This document shows positions 8,035 through 14,731 of a stretch of 23,106 bases of DNA, piece by piece. This DNA is from an uncultured Actinomycetes bacterium (GTDB lineage: Bacteria; Actinomycetota; Thermoleophilia; Solirubrobacterales; 70-9): NCBI GenBank assembly GCA_946482365.1, contig CAMLQY010000028.1:1-23106 (forward strand), in the 5' to 3' direction. A program made the translations under genes and the position numbers. The notes under the pieces are model-generated. The model made no database searches. It saw nothing but the letters and a program-made list of their open reading frames with translations, and had not been told where the DNA came from. Position 1 is the first letter of the stretch. Every line of letters begins with the position of its first letter.

Positions 8035-8066
8035 CGCCGCCCCGGTTTCCGGGGCGGCGTTTTTTT
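8035..8066 (+). terminator. Rho-independent terminator of copy B
   Basis: An 11-bp stem, CGCCGCCCCGG (8035-8045) with CCGGGGCGGCG (8049-8059), loop TTT, then seven T (8060-8066). A smaller stem around CTCTCTGCGGAGAA lies between the stop codon and the terminator. Confidence 0.92.
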
Positions 8067-8132
8067 GGAAACGGGAAACCGCGAGCAGTTCAGAGGCTGG
8101 GTTACTTCACCACCTCGAGCTCAACGCCCGCC

Positions 8133-8162
8133 GCGCGAATCGCGCAGCGCACGGTTTCGCGC
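8133..8162. promoter_or_regulatory. Far-upstream hairpin of copy C
   Basis: GCGCGAA (8133-8139) pairs with TTCGCGC (8156-8162). The inner arms CGCGC/GCACG have one mismatch relative to the B and D versions. The following box, CATCCTGCGATTTTGCAGCC, is itself an imperfect inverted repeat (CTGC…GCAG). Confidence 0.45.
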
Positions 8163-8224
8163 ATTCACCAACTCAGCATCCTGCGATTTTGCAGCCACAT
8201 TCGTGCCCCGATCGATTTCCCGCC

Positions 8225-8256
8225 TTGACTGAGCTCGGCACGACCGCTTGTCTGAC
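8225..8256 (+). promoter_or_regulatory. Promoter-like block of copy C
   Basis: TTGACT (8225-8230), 17 nt, then TTGTCTGAC (8248-8256). It matches the B block closely, but the -10-like part is weaker (TCTGAC instead of TCTAAT). Confidence 0.5.
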
Positions 8257-8273
8257 TCTGTCCAAAAAACCAA

Positions 8274-8300
8274 CTCGGCGGCAAACCGCCGAGAAGGGAG
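8274..8300 (+). promoter_or_regulatory. Leader hairpin and Shine-Dalgarno of copy C
   Basis: CTCGGCGG (8274-8281) pairs with CCGCCGAG (8286-8293), loop CAAA, directly followed by AAGGGAG (8294-8300) six nt before the ATG. The loop is one nt longer than in B; the stem is unchanged. Confidence 0.75.
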
Positions 8301-8306
8301 TATCAA

Positions 8307-8957
8307 ATGAGAGTCATCAAGATGCTCGGCCTCGGGGCCGTAGCGGCGATGGCCGCGATGGCGTTCGTTGGCGCCACCACGGCATCGGCCACCAGCACCC
8401 AACTCTGTAAGTCGCACGATGCCGCAACTGCCTTAACTTGCGATAACGCAGCGGTCGGAGTGCGCATGGTAGATGACCCTGATACGACGGATCATCTCTT
8501 AACCACCCTCCTCGATGTGTTATGCGATCACATCGAAGGGTTAGGCACGCCGTTAGCTTTAGCCAACCCACAGGAACTCCACATCTCAAGCCTCTTATTC
8601 GGTGAGTGTGAAACCAACGGCGACGGCTGTATAGTCACCGTGCTCTCGCAGCCCTTATCCAACCTCTTAAAGACGGGGTTAGACCAAGGCACCCTCACAG
8701 CCACGAACGGCTCGGTCTTAGTTGAGTGCGAAGATGTGATTTTCTCGACAGATCTTCACTGCATTTACGACCTCACGGGTCTTACGTTCTCCGTTGGCGC
8801 CCAGCATCTGACCGCGAGCAACACGCAGATCAATCGAAGCGACGAATTAAGTCTCTGCCCTGATGAGTCGTTCGTCGACATGTTACTGGTGACGGTAGAC
8901 CATGATGCCGGTGCCCCGGATACGGGTGATACGGCCAACCGCTACGTCCTGGCCTAA
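8307..8957 (+). CDS. Secreted eight-Cys protein, copy C
   Basis: ATG start 6 nt after AAGGGAG; signal peptide MRVIKMLGLGAVAAMAAMAF with cleavage near SASA. The 216-aa product keeps all eight cysteines (QLC, LTC, VLC, GEC, DGC, VEC, LHC, SLC). It shares with B the acidic segment RMVDDPDTTDHLL and the motif QPLSNLLKTGLDQGTL, followed by CEDVIFSTDLHCIYDLTGL and NRYVLA. The CEDVIFSTDLHC string links it also to E, F and the pseudogene, which points to mosaic exchange. Thirteen TTA codons are in frame, mostly at the same positions as in B and D. Its leader from 8131 to the ATG is nearly the same as that of D, so C and D probably arose by a recent tandem duplication. Function unknown. Confidence 0.9.
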   Translation: MRVIKMLGLGAVAAMAAMAFVGATTASATSTQLCKSHDAATALTCDNAAVGVRMVDDPDTTDHLLTTLLDVLCDHIEGLGTPLALANPQELHISSLLFGECETNGDGCIVTVLSQPLSNLLKTGLDQGTLTATNGSVLVECEDVIFSTDLHCIYDLTGLTFSVGAQHLTASNTQINRSDELSLCPDESFVDMLLVTVDHDAGAPDTGDTANRYVLA

Positions 8958-9006
8958 ACCTCTCTCGAGTTGACGGTGCTCTCTGCGGAGAACGCCGGCA
9001 GGACGA

Positions 9007-9038
9007 CGCCGCCCCGGTTTCCGGGGCGGCGTTTTTTT
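9007..9038 (+). terminator. Rho-independent terminator of copy C
   Basis: CGCCGCCCCGG (9007-9017) pairs with CCGGGGCGGCG (9021-9031), loop TTT, then seven T (9032-9038). It is identical to the copy B terminator. Confidence 0.92.
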
Positions 9039-9043
9039 GGAAA

Positions 9044-9071
9044 CGCGAATCGTGCGGCGCACGGTTTCGCG
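9044..9071. promoter_or_regulatory. Far-upstream hairpin of copy D
   Basis: CGCGAA-T-CGTGC pairs with GCACG-GT-TTCGCG around GGC, beginning only 5 nt after the copy C terminator. The same downstream CATCCTGCGATTTTGCAG box as in C follows. Confidence 0.5.
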
Positions 9072-9134
9072 CATTCACCAACTCAGCATCCTGCGATTTT
9101 GCAGCCACATTCGTGTCCCGATCGATTTCCCGCC

Positions 9135-9166
9135 TTGACTGGGCCTGACAGGACCGCTTGTCTAAC
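9135..9166 (+). promoter_or_regulatory. Promoter-like block of copy D
   Basis: TTGACT (9135-9140), 17 nt, then TTGTCTAAC (9158-9166), in the same arrangement as the other copies. Confidence 0.5.
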
Positions 9167-9182
9167 CCTGCCCAAAAACCAG

Positions 9183-9210
9183 CTCGGCGGGTAGACCGCC
9201 GAGAAGGGAG
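9183..9210 (+). promoter_or_regulatory. Leader hairpin and Shine-Dalgarno of copy D
   Basis: CTCGGCGG (9183-9190) pairs with CCGCCGAG (9196-9203). The loop is GTAGA instead of CAA(A), so the loop changes while the stem is kept. AAGGGAG (9204-9210) follows directly, 7 nt before the ATG. Confidence 0.75.
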
Positions 9211-9217
9211 AAGCGAA

Positions 9218-9871
9218 ATGAGACTCGTCAAGATGCTCGGCCTCGCGGCCGTAGCGGCGATGGCCGCGATGGCGTTCGTTGGCGCCACCTCGGCATCGGC
9301 CAAAGAAAGCACCCAGCTCTGTAAGTCGCACGCTGCCTTAACCTGCGGTAATGCAGCGAGCGGCGTGCGCATGGTAGATAACCCTGATACGACGAATCAT
9401 CTCTTAACTGAACTCCTCGATGTGTTATGCGATCATATCGAGGGGTTAGGCACACCGTTAACGTTAGCCAAACCACAGCAAGTCCACATCTCGGGCCTCT
9501 TATTCGGTGAGTGTGAAGCCAGCACAGGTGATGGCTGTCTAGTCGTCGTGCTCGAACAGCCCTTAGCCAACCTCTTAAAGACGGGGTTAGACCAAGGCAC
9601 CCTCACAGCCACGAACGGCTCGGTCTTAGTTGAGTGCGAAGATGTGCTCTTCGGGACGGATTTTCACTGCGTTTACGACCTCACGGGTCTCGAAGTCTCC
9701 GTTGGCGCCCAGCATTTGGATGCGGATAATACGCAGATCAATGAGGACGCAGATGAACCATTAAGTCTCTGCCCTGAGGAATCGTTCGTCGACATGTTAC
9801 TGGTGACGGTAGACCATGATATTCCTCCTGCCGATCCAGGTGATACGAGAGAGCGCTACGTCCTCAAATAA
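9218..9871 (+). CDS. Secreted eight-Cys protein, copy D
   Basis: The ATG at 9218 is preferred over an in-frame TTG at 9158. It has AAGGGAG at proper spacing and begins the family signal peptide (MRLVKMLGLAAVAAMAAMAF), whereas the upstream codons fall in the promoter-like block. The product is 217 aa with the same eight cysteines as B and C. It has the acidic loop RMVDNPDTTNHLL, the motif QPLANLLKTGLDQGTL, CEDVLFGTDFHC and GAQHLDADNTQI. The C-terminus RERYVLK differs from the usual NRYVLA. Thirteen TTA codons are in frame. It is the last copy of the left array; its terminator faces the multicopper oxidase gene on the other strand. Confidence 0.9.
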   Translation: MRLVKMLGLAAVAAMAAMAFVGATSASAKESTQLCKSHAALTCGNAASGVRMVDNPDTTNHLLTELLDVLCDHIEGLGTPLTLAKPQQVHISGLLFGECEASTGDGCLVVVLEQPLANLLKTGLDQGTLTATNGSVLVECEDVLFGTDFHCVYDLTGLEVSVGAQHLDADNTQINEDADEPLSLCPEESFVDMLLVTVDHDIPPADPGDTRERYVLK

Positions 9872-9918
9872 CCTTTCTCGAGTTGACGGTGCTCTCTGCG
9901 GAGAACGCCGGCAGGACG

Positions 9919-9951
9919 ACGTCGCCCCGGTTTCCGGGGCGACGTTTTTTT
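9919..9951 (+). terminator. Rho-independent terminator of copy D
   Basis: CGTCGCCCCGG (9920-9930) pairs with CCGGGGCGACG (9934-9944), loop TTT, seven T (9945-9951). Compared with B and C one base pair is changed on both arms (C-G to T-A), a compensatory change. It ends 29 nt before the convergent oxidase stop. Confidence 0.92.
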
Positions 9952-9980
9952 GGGGCAGAGCCGGCAGTTCGGAGGCGAGG

Positions 9981-11480
9981 CTACTCCACCACCTCGAACT
10001 GGCCCATCAGGCCGTGGTCCTCGTGGTCGAGCATGTGGCAGTGGATGACGAACTTGCCGGTGTGGTCGACGAAGCGGCCGGCGAGGTGGATGCGTTCGTT
10101 GGGGTAGACGAGGAAGGAGTCCTTGAGGCAGTCTTCCCAGGGCGGCGGCGGCTTGCCGTTGCGGGAGAGCAGGTACCAGTCGGTCAGGTGCATGTGCATC
10201 ACGTGGGCGACGCCGGTGCGGTTGACGATCTCCCAGGTCTCGGTCGTGCCGAGGACTGGGCGGGCGTCGGCGCGCGCGGGGTTGAAGGTACGGCCGTTCA
10301 GCAGCCAGGTGGTCTTGAAGAGGCCGCCGACGGTGATCTCCCAGCTGCGCTGCGGCGTCCTCGGCGCCCGCTCGGCCCAGCCGGGCAGCGGCCGCAGCTC
10401 GCGCGGCACCCGGGTGCGGTCGGGCCGACGGCGCGAGTCGACCCGGAACTGCATCAAGGCGCCGGCGTAGGGCCGGGCGCCGGGCGCCGCCTGCCTGGCG
10501 CCGTGGCGGGGGCCGCTGCGCAGCTCGACCCGCTCCCCCCTAGCGGCGGCGAAGTCGACCACCAGCTCGACCCGCTCGCCAGGGCCGATCATCGCCTCCC
10601 GCCGCCGCACCGGCCGTGGCATCAGGCCGCTGTCGCTGCCGATCTGGAGAAAGTGGGCGCCGCTCGAGAGCTTGAGGTTGTAGGGGCGGAACTGGGAGGC
10701 GTTGAGGATGCGCAGGCGGTAACGCTGAGCCGTCACCCGGTGGTGGGGCATGTAGGCACCGTTGACGAGCACATAGTGGCCGACGACGCCGTCGTTGGGC
10801 GGCCGCAGGCCGGTGAAGGGGTCGGTGAGCTGGTTGTGGCGGTCGAAGGAGCGGTCGGCGATCATCAGCACCAGGTCGCGCTCCCCGCTCGGCAGGGGCA
10901 GGCTCTCGTCGAAGCGATCGTCGAGGATCCACATCCCGGCCAGCCCCCGCCAGATGTTCCGTGAGGTGTGGTCGAGGCGGTGGTCGTGGTACCACTGGAA
11001 GGCAGCGCGCTCCGGCCGGCCGTCCTCGCGGAGGTCGTAGACGTAGGTGCGCCTCCCCCCCGGCCCGATCAGCTGGTCGTTGCCGGAGGAGCGCGGCGAG
11101 AGCCCGCTGGGGATTCGGCAGTAGAAGGAGCGCGGGTGCGCGGGTGTCAGCCCACCCGGCTGGCCGTCGAACTTGGAGCGGTTGTGGCCGCCGTGCAGGT
11201 GCACGGTCAGCTCTCCCGCCGAACGCGGCAGCTCGTGCCTAAAGGTGACCTCGGTGCGGTGCCCCGCGGGCCTCCTGACCGTCGGGCCCGGGAAGGTGCC
11301 GCCGTAGGTCCACATCCAGGTCCGCTCTCCGGGCAGGATCTGGACCCCGGCCTCGCGGATCGGGATCGTCAGCTTCGCCCCGTCGAGCACCCGCGGGACC
11401 GGCAGGGGCGAGCGAAACGGCACCGGCGCGGCGGCCCGTGCCCGCGACCCGCTTCCGGGCAGCAGCGCTCCGGGCCGCAA
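9981..11480 (-). CDS. Multicopper oxidase, CotA/bilirubin-oxidase type
   Basis: Copper-ligand motifs are complete. Counted from the TTG at 11480, they are HLHGGH (94-99), WYHDH (163-167), HVMHMHLTDW near the C-terminus, and HCHMLDHEDHGLM (480-492), whose spacing resembles the CotA signature. The enzyme should oxidise a phenol, metal ion (for example Fe or Mn) or pigment substrate, passing electrons to O2. The domain is complete and is the third gene of a ferritin-like/cupredoxin/oxidase cluster. The start is problematic. The TTG at 11480 lacks the export signal, but the in-frame codons 11481-11579 encode a clear twin-arginine signal (RLGRRAFLGALGG) without ATG, GTG or TTG. They run straight into the TAG of the upstream gene. 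The substrate cannot be named from sequence. Confidence 0.9.
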   Translation of the reverse strand: MRPGALLPGSGSRARAAAPVPFRSPLPVPRVLDGAKLTIPIREAGVQILPGERTWMWTYGGTFPGPTVRRPAGHRTEVTFRHELPRSAGELTVHLHGGHNRSKFDGQPGGLTPAHPRSFYCRIPSGLSPRSSGNDQLIGPGGRRTYVYDLREDGRPERAAFQWYHDHRLDHTSRNIWRGLAGMWILDDRFDESLPLPSGERDLVLMIADRSFDRHNQLTDPFTGLRPPNDGVVGHYVLVNGAYMPHHRVTAQRYRLRILNASQFRPYNLKLSSGAHFLQIGSDSGLMPRPVRRREAMIGPGERVELVVDFAAARGERVELRSGPRHGARQAAPGARPYAGALMQFRVDSRRRPDRTRVPRELRPLPGWAERAPRTPQRSWEITVGGLFKTTWLLNGRTFNPARADARPVLGTTETWEIVNRTGVAHVMHMHLTDWYLLSRNGKPPPPWEDCLKDSFLVYPNERIHLAGRFVDHTGKFVIHCHMLDHEDHGLMGQFEVVE

Positions 11481-11579
11481 GCCCAGCGGCAGGGCTGTGG
11501 CGAGGGCACCGCCGCCCAGGGCGCCGAGGAAAGCCCGGCGCCCGAGGCGGGGTGGATCTGAGGAGCTTCCAGCCGTGCT
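11481..11579 (-). other. Tat signal segment of the oxidase lacking a normal start
   Basis: Read on the minus strand from just after the TAG at 11582-11580, this stretch encodes 33 residues including DPPRLGRRAFLGALGGGALA, a strong twin-arginine signal (RR codons at 11535-11540). It is in frame with the oxidase and with the upstream cupredoxin gene. None of its codons before the RR motif is ATG, GTG or TTG. Initiation would need a rare codon (for example the ACG two codons after the stop), stop readthrough, or a base miscalled in the assembly. Confidence 0.75.
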
Positions 11580-12152
11580 CTAACTCGCCGGCGCCGGGAG
11601 GACGTTGATCGACCCCTGCATTTCGGGGTGGATCGCGCAGAGGAAGTAGATCCTCGAAGGCCCGGCCGAGGTGTCGACGCTGACCGGCTGGGTGATCGAG
11701 GTTTTGGGCTTGTTGCCCGTGAACCAGGAGTCGCCCTCCTTGTTCAGGTTGCCGAGCGTGTCCCAGCCGGCGACCCCGGTCTCGACCGGGTTCACTTTGA
11801 CCGGCCCGTTGCCTTTGACGCCGTGCCACTTGGCGATCGACATGCATATGTGTTTGGGCGTGAAGCAGAGCTGACGCGCTTTCGGCGTCTTCGGCAGCGA
11901 GCCCTGGGTCACCAGCGAGAAGGTGTGTGGACCGACCTGGCGCGGGTTGGTCTTGTTGAGGACCTTCAGATCTTCTCCGGCGACGATCGTCTTCGGGGCA
12001 TCGAACAAGAGCTTCCCTTTGACGAGCTTCATCAAGACGGTGTTGGCGGTGGCGGATGCCTCCCCGGAGGCGCCGCCGGCGTAGGCGGGAACCGCCACGG
12101 CGGCAACCAGCATGGCGACCACGAGTGCAACAGGAAGTCGACGCTGCTTCAA
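11580..12152 (-). CDS. Secreted cupredoxin-like (type 1 copper) protein
   Basis: The 190-aa product starts at TTG with GAAAGGAG about 6 nt upstream. Residues 1-25 are a Sec-type signal peptide ending AYA. The type 1 copper site is visible: H76 in GPHTFSLV, and C172, H175 and M178 in FLCAIHPEMQG, as in plastocyanin-like folds. Two more Cys (96 and 103) may form a disulfide. It probably shuttles electrons or delivers copper to the oxidase encoded next. The stop TAG is in the same frame as the oxidase and is followed directly by the Tat segment. It lies 33 nt after the ferritin-like gene, so the three genes look like one operon. Confidence 0.88.
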   Translation of the reverse strand: MKQRRLPVALVVAMLVAAVAVPAYAGGASGEASATANTVLMKLVKGKLLFDAPKTIVAGEDLKVLNKTNPRQVGPHTFSLVTQGSLPKTPKARQLCFTPKHICMSIAKWHGVKGNGPVKVNPVETGVAGWDTLGNLNKEGDSWFTGNKPKTSITQPVSVDTSAGPSRIYFLCAIHPEMQGSINVLPAPAS

Positions 12153-12185
12153 CTTGTTCTCCTTTCTAAGGTGATCGGAGGGATC

Positions 12186-12698
12186 TTAGGCCAAGCCCTC
12201 GAACTCGTACTCGCGCAGGAAGCCCTCGAAGTGGCGGCGGTGCGCCTGCTCGTCGTGGAGAATCGCGATCGTCATGTCCTGGGTCACCGGGTCGATCTGG
12301 TCGGTCTCGGCGACGATCCGCGTGTAGTGCTCGATCGCCCCGGTCTCGGCCTTGATCACGCCGCGGATCACGTGCACGACGTCTGTCTGCTCCTCCGGCG
12401 GCTGCAGGTAGGACTGCTCGGCACTGAAGCCCTCCGACCCCGGGACGACGCCGTAGAGCTCCTTGATCCGTTCGGCGAACCGCTTGGCGTGCCCGAGCTC
12501 CTCCTCGACCTCCGCCTCCAGCGACTCCTTGATCTCCTGCGCCCTCACCCCGTCGAGGTTGACCGCGGCGGCGAGGTAGCTCGTCACCGTCTCGATCTCC
12601 ATCCAGTAGGCCCTGGTCAGCAGGTCGACCACGTGCTGGCGCGCCTCCGCGTTGGCGCCGTCGAAGATCCCCTTGCTGGGGCTGACGCTGGTCTCCAT
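12186..12698 (-). CDS. Ferritin-like diiron protein
   Basis: The ATG follows AAAGGAG by 7 nt. The product is 170 aa, mainly helical, with no signal peptide. Diiron-type ligands appear on four helices: E34/E36 (MEIET), E66/E67 with H70 (EEELGH), E118 (KAETGAIEHY, with E123 and H124), and E150 with H153 (HDEQAHRRH). The length and pattern match ferritin-like/bacterioferritin-like domains rather than rubrerythrin, since there is no rubredoxin Cys. It probably stores or oxidises iron in the cytoplasm. It leads the operon ferritin-like, cupredoxin, multicopper oxidase, which suggests a link between iron handling and the exported copper oxidase. It is divergent from the STAS gene, with 116 nt between the starts. 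I could not pick a convincing promoter in that gap. Confidence 0.85.
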   Translation of the reverse strand: METSVSPSKGIFDGANAEARQHVVDLLTRAYWMEIETVTSYLAAAVNLDGVRAQEIKESLEAEVEEELGHAKRFAERIKELYGVVPGSEGFSAEQSYLQPPEEQTDVVHVIRGVIKAETGAIEHYTRIVAETDQIDPVTQDMTIAILHDEQAHRRHFEGFLREYEFEGLA

Positions 12699-12814
12699 CT
12701 CCGCGCTCCTTTCGCTCGACTGCGGGGGTGCAACTTCGAATACCCGCAGCGCGCGGACGGCAATCGTGACACCATAAGCATTAGGTCAGAACCCCTGTCC
12801 TGGGAGGCATCGAA

Positions 12815-13156
12815 TTGTCAAGCACGCAGAAGGACATCGCCGACGGCACCCTCGTGGTGCGCACCGCGAAGGACGACGAGGCCCACACGATCGCGTTCTG
12901 CGGCGAGCTGGACCTCGCCAACGCGAGCACGGCCGAGGCCGCCCTGCAGGAGCTGCTGGAGGAGGACGTGCCGGTCGTCGTCGACATGCGCGAGCTGGAG
13001 TTCATCGACTCGACCGGGATCGCGCTGCTGGTGGCGGCGCTCGGGCGCGGCGGCGAGGAGCCTCGGGTGAGGTTCATCCCGAGCACCGCCCCCGCAGTGA
13101 CGCGCGTGCTGGAGCTGACCGGGCTGGCCGAGCGGCTGCCGCTAGCCGAGGCGTAG
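12815..13156 (+). CDS. STAS-domain anti-anti-sigma factor
   Basis: TTG start with GGGAGG about 8 nt upstream; 113 aa, a single STAS domain. CGELDLANAS begins the core, and VVVDMRELEFIDSTGIALLVAAL carries the phosphorylatable Ser (S66 in DSTG), as in SpoIIAA/RsbV-type proteins. Such proteins bind an anti-sigma kinase when unphosphorylated and so free a sigma factor. No kinase, phosphatase or sigma gene is in the window, so the partner is encoded elsewhere. It is convergent with the ABC permease gene, with 10 nt between the stops. Confidence 0.9.
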   Translation: MSSTQKDIADGTLVVRTAKDDEAHTIAFCGELDLANASTAEAALQELLEEDVPVVVDMRELEFIDSTGIALLVAALGRGGEEPRVRFIPSTAPAVTRVLELTGLAERLPLAEA

Positions 13157-13166
13157 CCGTCCAGCG

Positions 13167-13934
13167 TTACGCGCGGAGCCTGTAGCCCTTCGAGAAGAGG
13201 CGCAGGTTGACCAGGAACAGCGCCGCGGTCGCCGCCGTCAGGGCGAGGAGCGAGAGGGCGATGCTGACTTCGGTGAAGCCGACGAAGCCGTAGCGGACGA
13301 GGTTGATCATGTAGAAGACCGGGTTGAAGAGGGTGATCGTCTCGAAGGGCTGCGGCAGCAGCTCCGCCGAGTAGAAGACGCCGCCGAGGAAGATCAGCGG
13401 CGTCAGGACGAAGGTCTGGACGAAGGCGACGTCGTCGAACTGCTCCGCGCGCACCCCGGTCAGGACGCCGAGCTGGGAGAAGAAGAAGCCGACCAGGAAG
13501 AGCGAGGGGATCAGCACGAGGACGTGGTCGACCGGGAGGTCGACCAGCAGCGAGGCGGCAAGGAAGGTGAGCAGGGCGACGAGGAGCCCGCGCATGAAGC
13601 CGCCGAGCGAGAAGGCGAGCAGCAGCTCCAGCGGCGAGGCGGGCGAGGAGAGCTGGTCCTGGATCGCGCCCTGGAACTTCTGCTGGAGGATCGAGGAGGA
13701 GTTGTTGGCGAAGGCGTTGACCGAGAAGGCCATCATGATCAGGCCGGGGATGACGAAGACGACGTACTCGATCCCGTGCAGCTGCTTGATCCGCGAGCCG
13801 AGGGCGGCGCCGAAGACGGTGATGTAGAGGAAGGTTTCCAGCAGCGGGGCGCCGAGCGTCTGCTTCTTGATCTTCATGAAGCGGTTGACCTCGCGGCGCC
13901 AGAGCGTCGCGAAGCGGATCTGGGCGGCGTTCAC
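13167..13934 (-). CDS. ABC-2 type exporter permease
   Basis: The GTG at 13934 overlaps the TGA of the ATPase gene (GTGA), so the pair is translationally coupled. An in-frame reading further upstream is only a shadow of the ATPase gene. The product is 255 aa with about six hydrophobic segments and the N-terminal amphipathic start MNAAQIRFATLWRREVNRF. The fold and length fit DrrB/NodJ-like ABC-2 permeases. Conserved-looking parts are NNSSSILQQKFQG in the cytoplasmic loop and the late TM region LIFLGGVFYSAELLP. With the adjacent ATPase it would form a homodimeric exporter for a lipid, polysaccharide or small hydrophobic compound. The substrate is not predictable. Confidence 0.9.
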   Translation of the reverse strand: MNAAQIRFATLWRREVNRFMKIKKQTLGAPLLETFLYITVFGAALGSRIKQLHGIEYVVFVIPGLIMMAFSVNAFANNSSSILQQKFQGAIQDQLSSPASPLELLLAFSLGGFMRGLLVALLTFLAASLLVDLPVDHVLVLIPSLFLVGFFFSQLGVLTGVRAEQFDDVAFVQTFVLTPLIFLGGVFYSAELLPQPFETITLFNPVFYMINLVRYGFVGFTEVSIALSLLALTAATAALFLVNLRLFSKGYRLRA

Positions 13935-14701
13935 GGGGCGCTCACCTCGATGTGGGAGCGTGAGAGCTCCTTGCGGCCGACCAGGGCCAGGTAGGCGTCC
14001 TCGAGGCTGGCGACGCCGTAGCGGCCGGCCAGCTCCTCGCTCGTCCCCTCGCCGACGATCCTGCCCTCGTTGATGAAGGCGATGCGGTCGCAGAGCTGTT
14101 CGGCCTCCTCGATGTAGTGGGTGGTGAGCAGGATCGTCGTCCCCTCCTGGTTGATCCGCTGCACGTAGTGCCAGAGCTCGAGCCGCAGCTCGACGTCGAC
14201 GCCGGCGGTGGGCTCGTCGAGGATCAGCAGGCGCGGCCGGTGCATCATCGCCCGCGCCAGGATCAGCCGCCGTTTCATCCCACCCGAGAGGGTGCGGGTG
14301 CGTTCGTCGCGCTTCTCGGTCAGCGAGAAGGTGTCGAGCAGCTCGCGAGTCCGCTCGCGCCGTTCGCGCTTGGGCATGCCGAAGTACCCGGCGTGGTAGT
14401 CGAGCGTCTCCTCGACCGTGAGGAACCAGTCGAGGTTGGGCTCCTGGGGCGCGAGCCCGACCGCCTGGCGGGCGTCGCCGTAGTCGTCGATCGCGTCGTG
14501 GCCGAAGACCCGGATCGCGCCGCCGGTCGGCTGCGCCAGCCCGGTCGTGCAGTGGATCAGGGTCGACTTGCCTGCCCCGTTGGGCCCGAGCAGCCCGAAG
14601 AGCTCTCCCGGCGCGATCTCGAGCGAGACCCCGCGCAGCGCCTCCACCCCGGTCGGGTAGCGCTTGAACAGGTCCTCGATGTGGAGGGCGGCCTCGGGCA
14701 C
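13931..14701 (-). CDS. ABC transporter ATPase (DrrA/NodI-like)
   Basis: The 256-aa protein has all nucleotide-binding motifs: Walker A GPNGAGKST (39-47), Q-loop Q86, signature LSGGM (138-142), Walker B LLILDEP (158-164) and H-loop H195. The length and the single domain fit the ATPases of ABC-2 drug or polysaccharide exporters. The GTG start has no clear Shine-Dalgarno. TAGGTT lies only 6 nt upstream and could be a -10 element of a leaderless mRNA, though no good -35 was seen. It overlaps the permease by 4 nt. Confidence 0.92.
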   Translation of the reverse strand: MPEAALHIEDLFKRYPTGVEALRGVSLEIAPGELFGLLGPNGAGKSTLIHCTTGLAQPTGGAIRVFGHDAIDDYGDARQAVGLAPQEPNLDWFLTVEETLDYHAGYFGMPKRERRERTRELLDTFSLTEKRDERTRTLSGGMKRRLILARAMMHRPRLLILDEPTAGVDVELRLELWHYVQRINQEGTTILLTTHYIEEAEQLCDRIAFINEGRIVGEGTSEELAGRYGVASLEDAYLALVGRKELSRSHIEVSAP

Positions 14702-14731
14702 GCGACAAACCTAGAGGACGCCCGGCTCCGG

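Noticed and set aside
9158..9217. TTG at 9158 as start of copy D
   Set aside because: It lies in the promoter-like block. The ATG at 9218 has the ribosome site and the conserved signal peptide.
6469..9871. CRISPR array or short tandem repeats
   Set aside because: The repeats are whole genes of 850-980 nt with coding content; no short regularly spaced repeats were seen.
9816..10964. Long plus-strand open frame opposite the multicopper oxidase
   Set aside because: It is the antisense shadow of a gene with complete copper motifs, has no ribosome site, and its product is low-complexity Val/Gly/Asp.
11628..13070. 480-codon plus-strand open frame across cupredoxin, ferritin-like and STAS genes
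   Set aside because: It runs antisense to two well-supported genes and out of frame through the STAS gene. It is a GC-rich shadow.
13935..14708. N-terminal extension of the ABC permease by some 250 residues
   Set aside because: The extension is the ATPase gene read in another frame. The GTG at 13934 overlapping the ATPase stop is the natural start.
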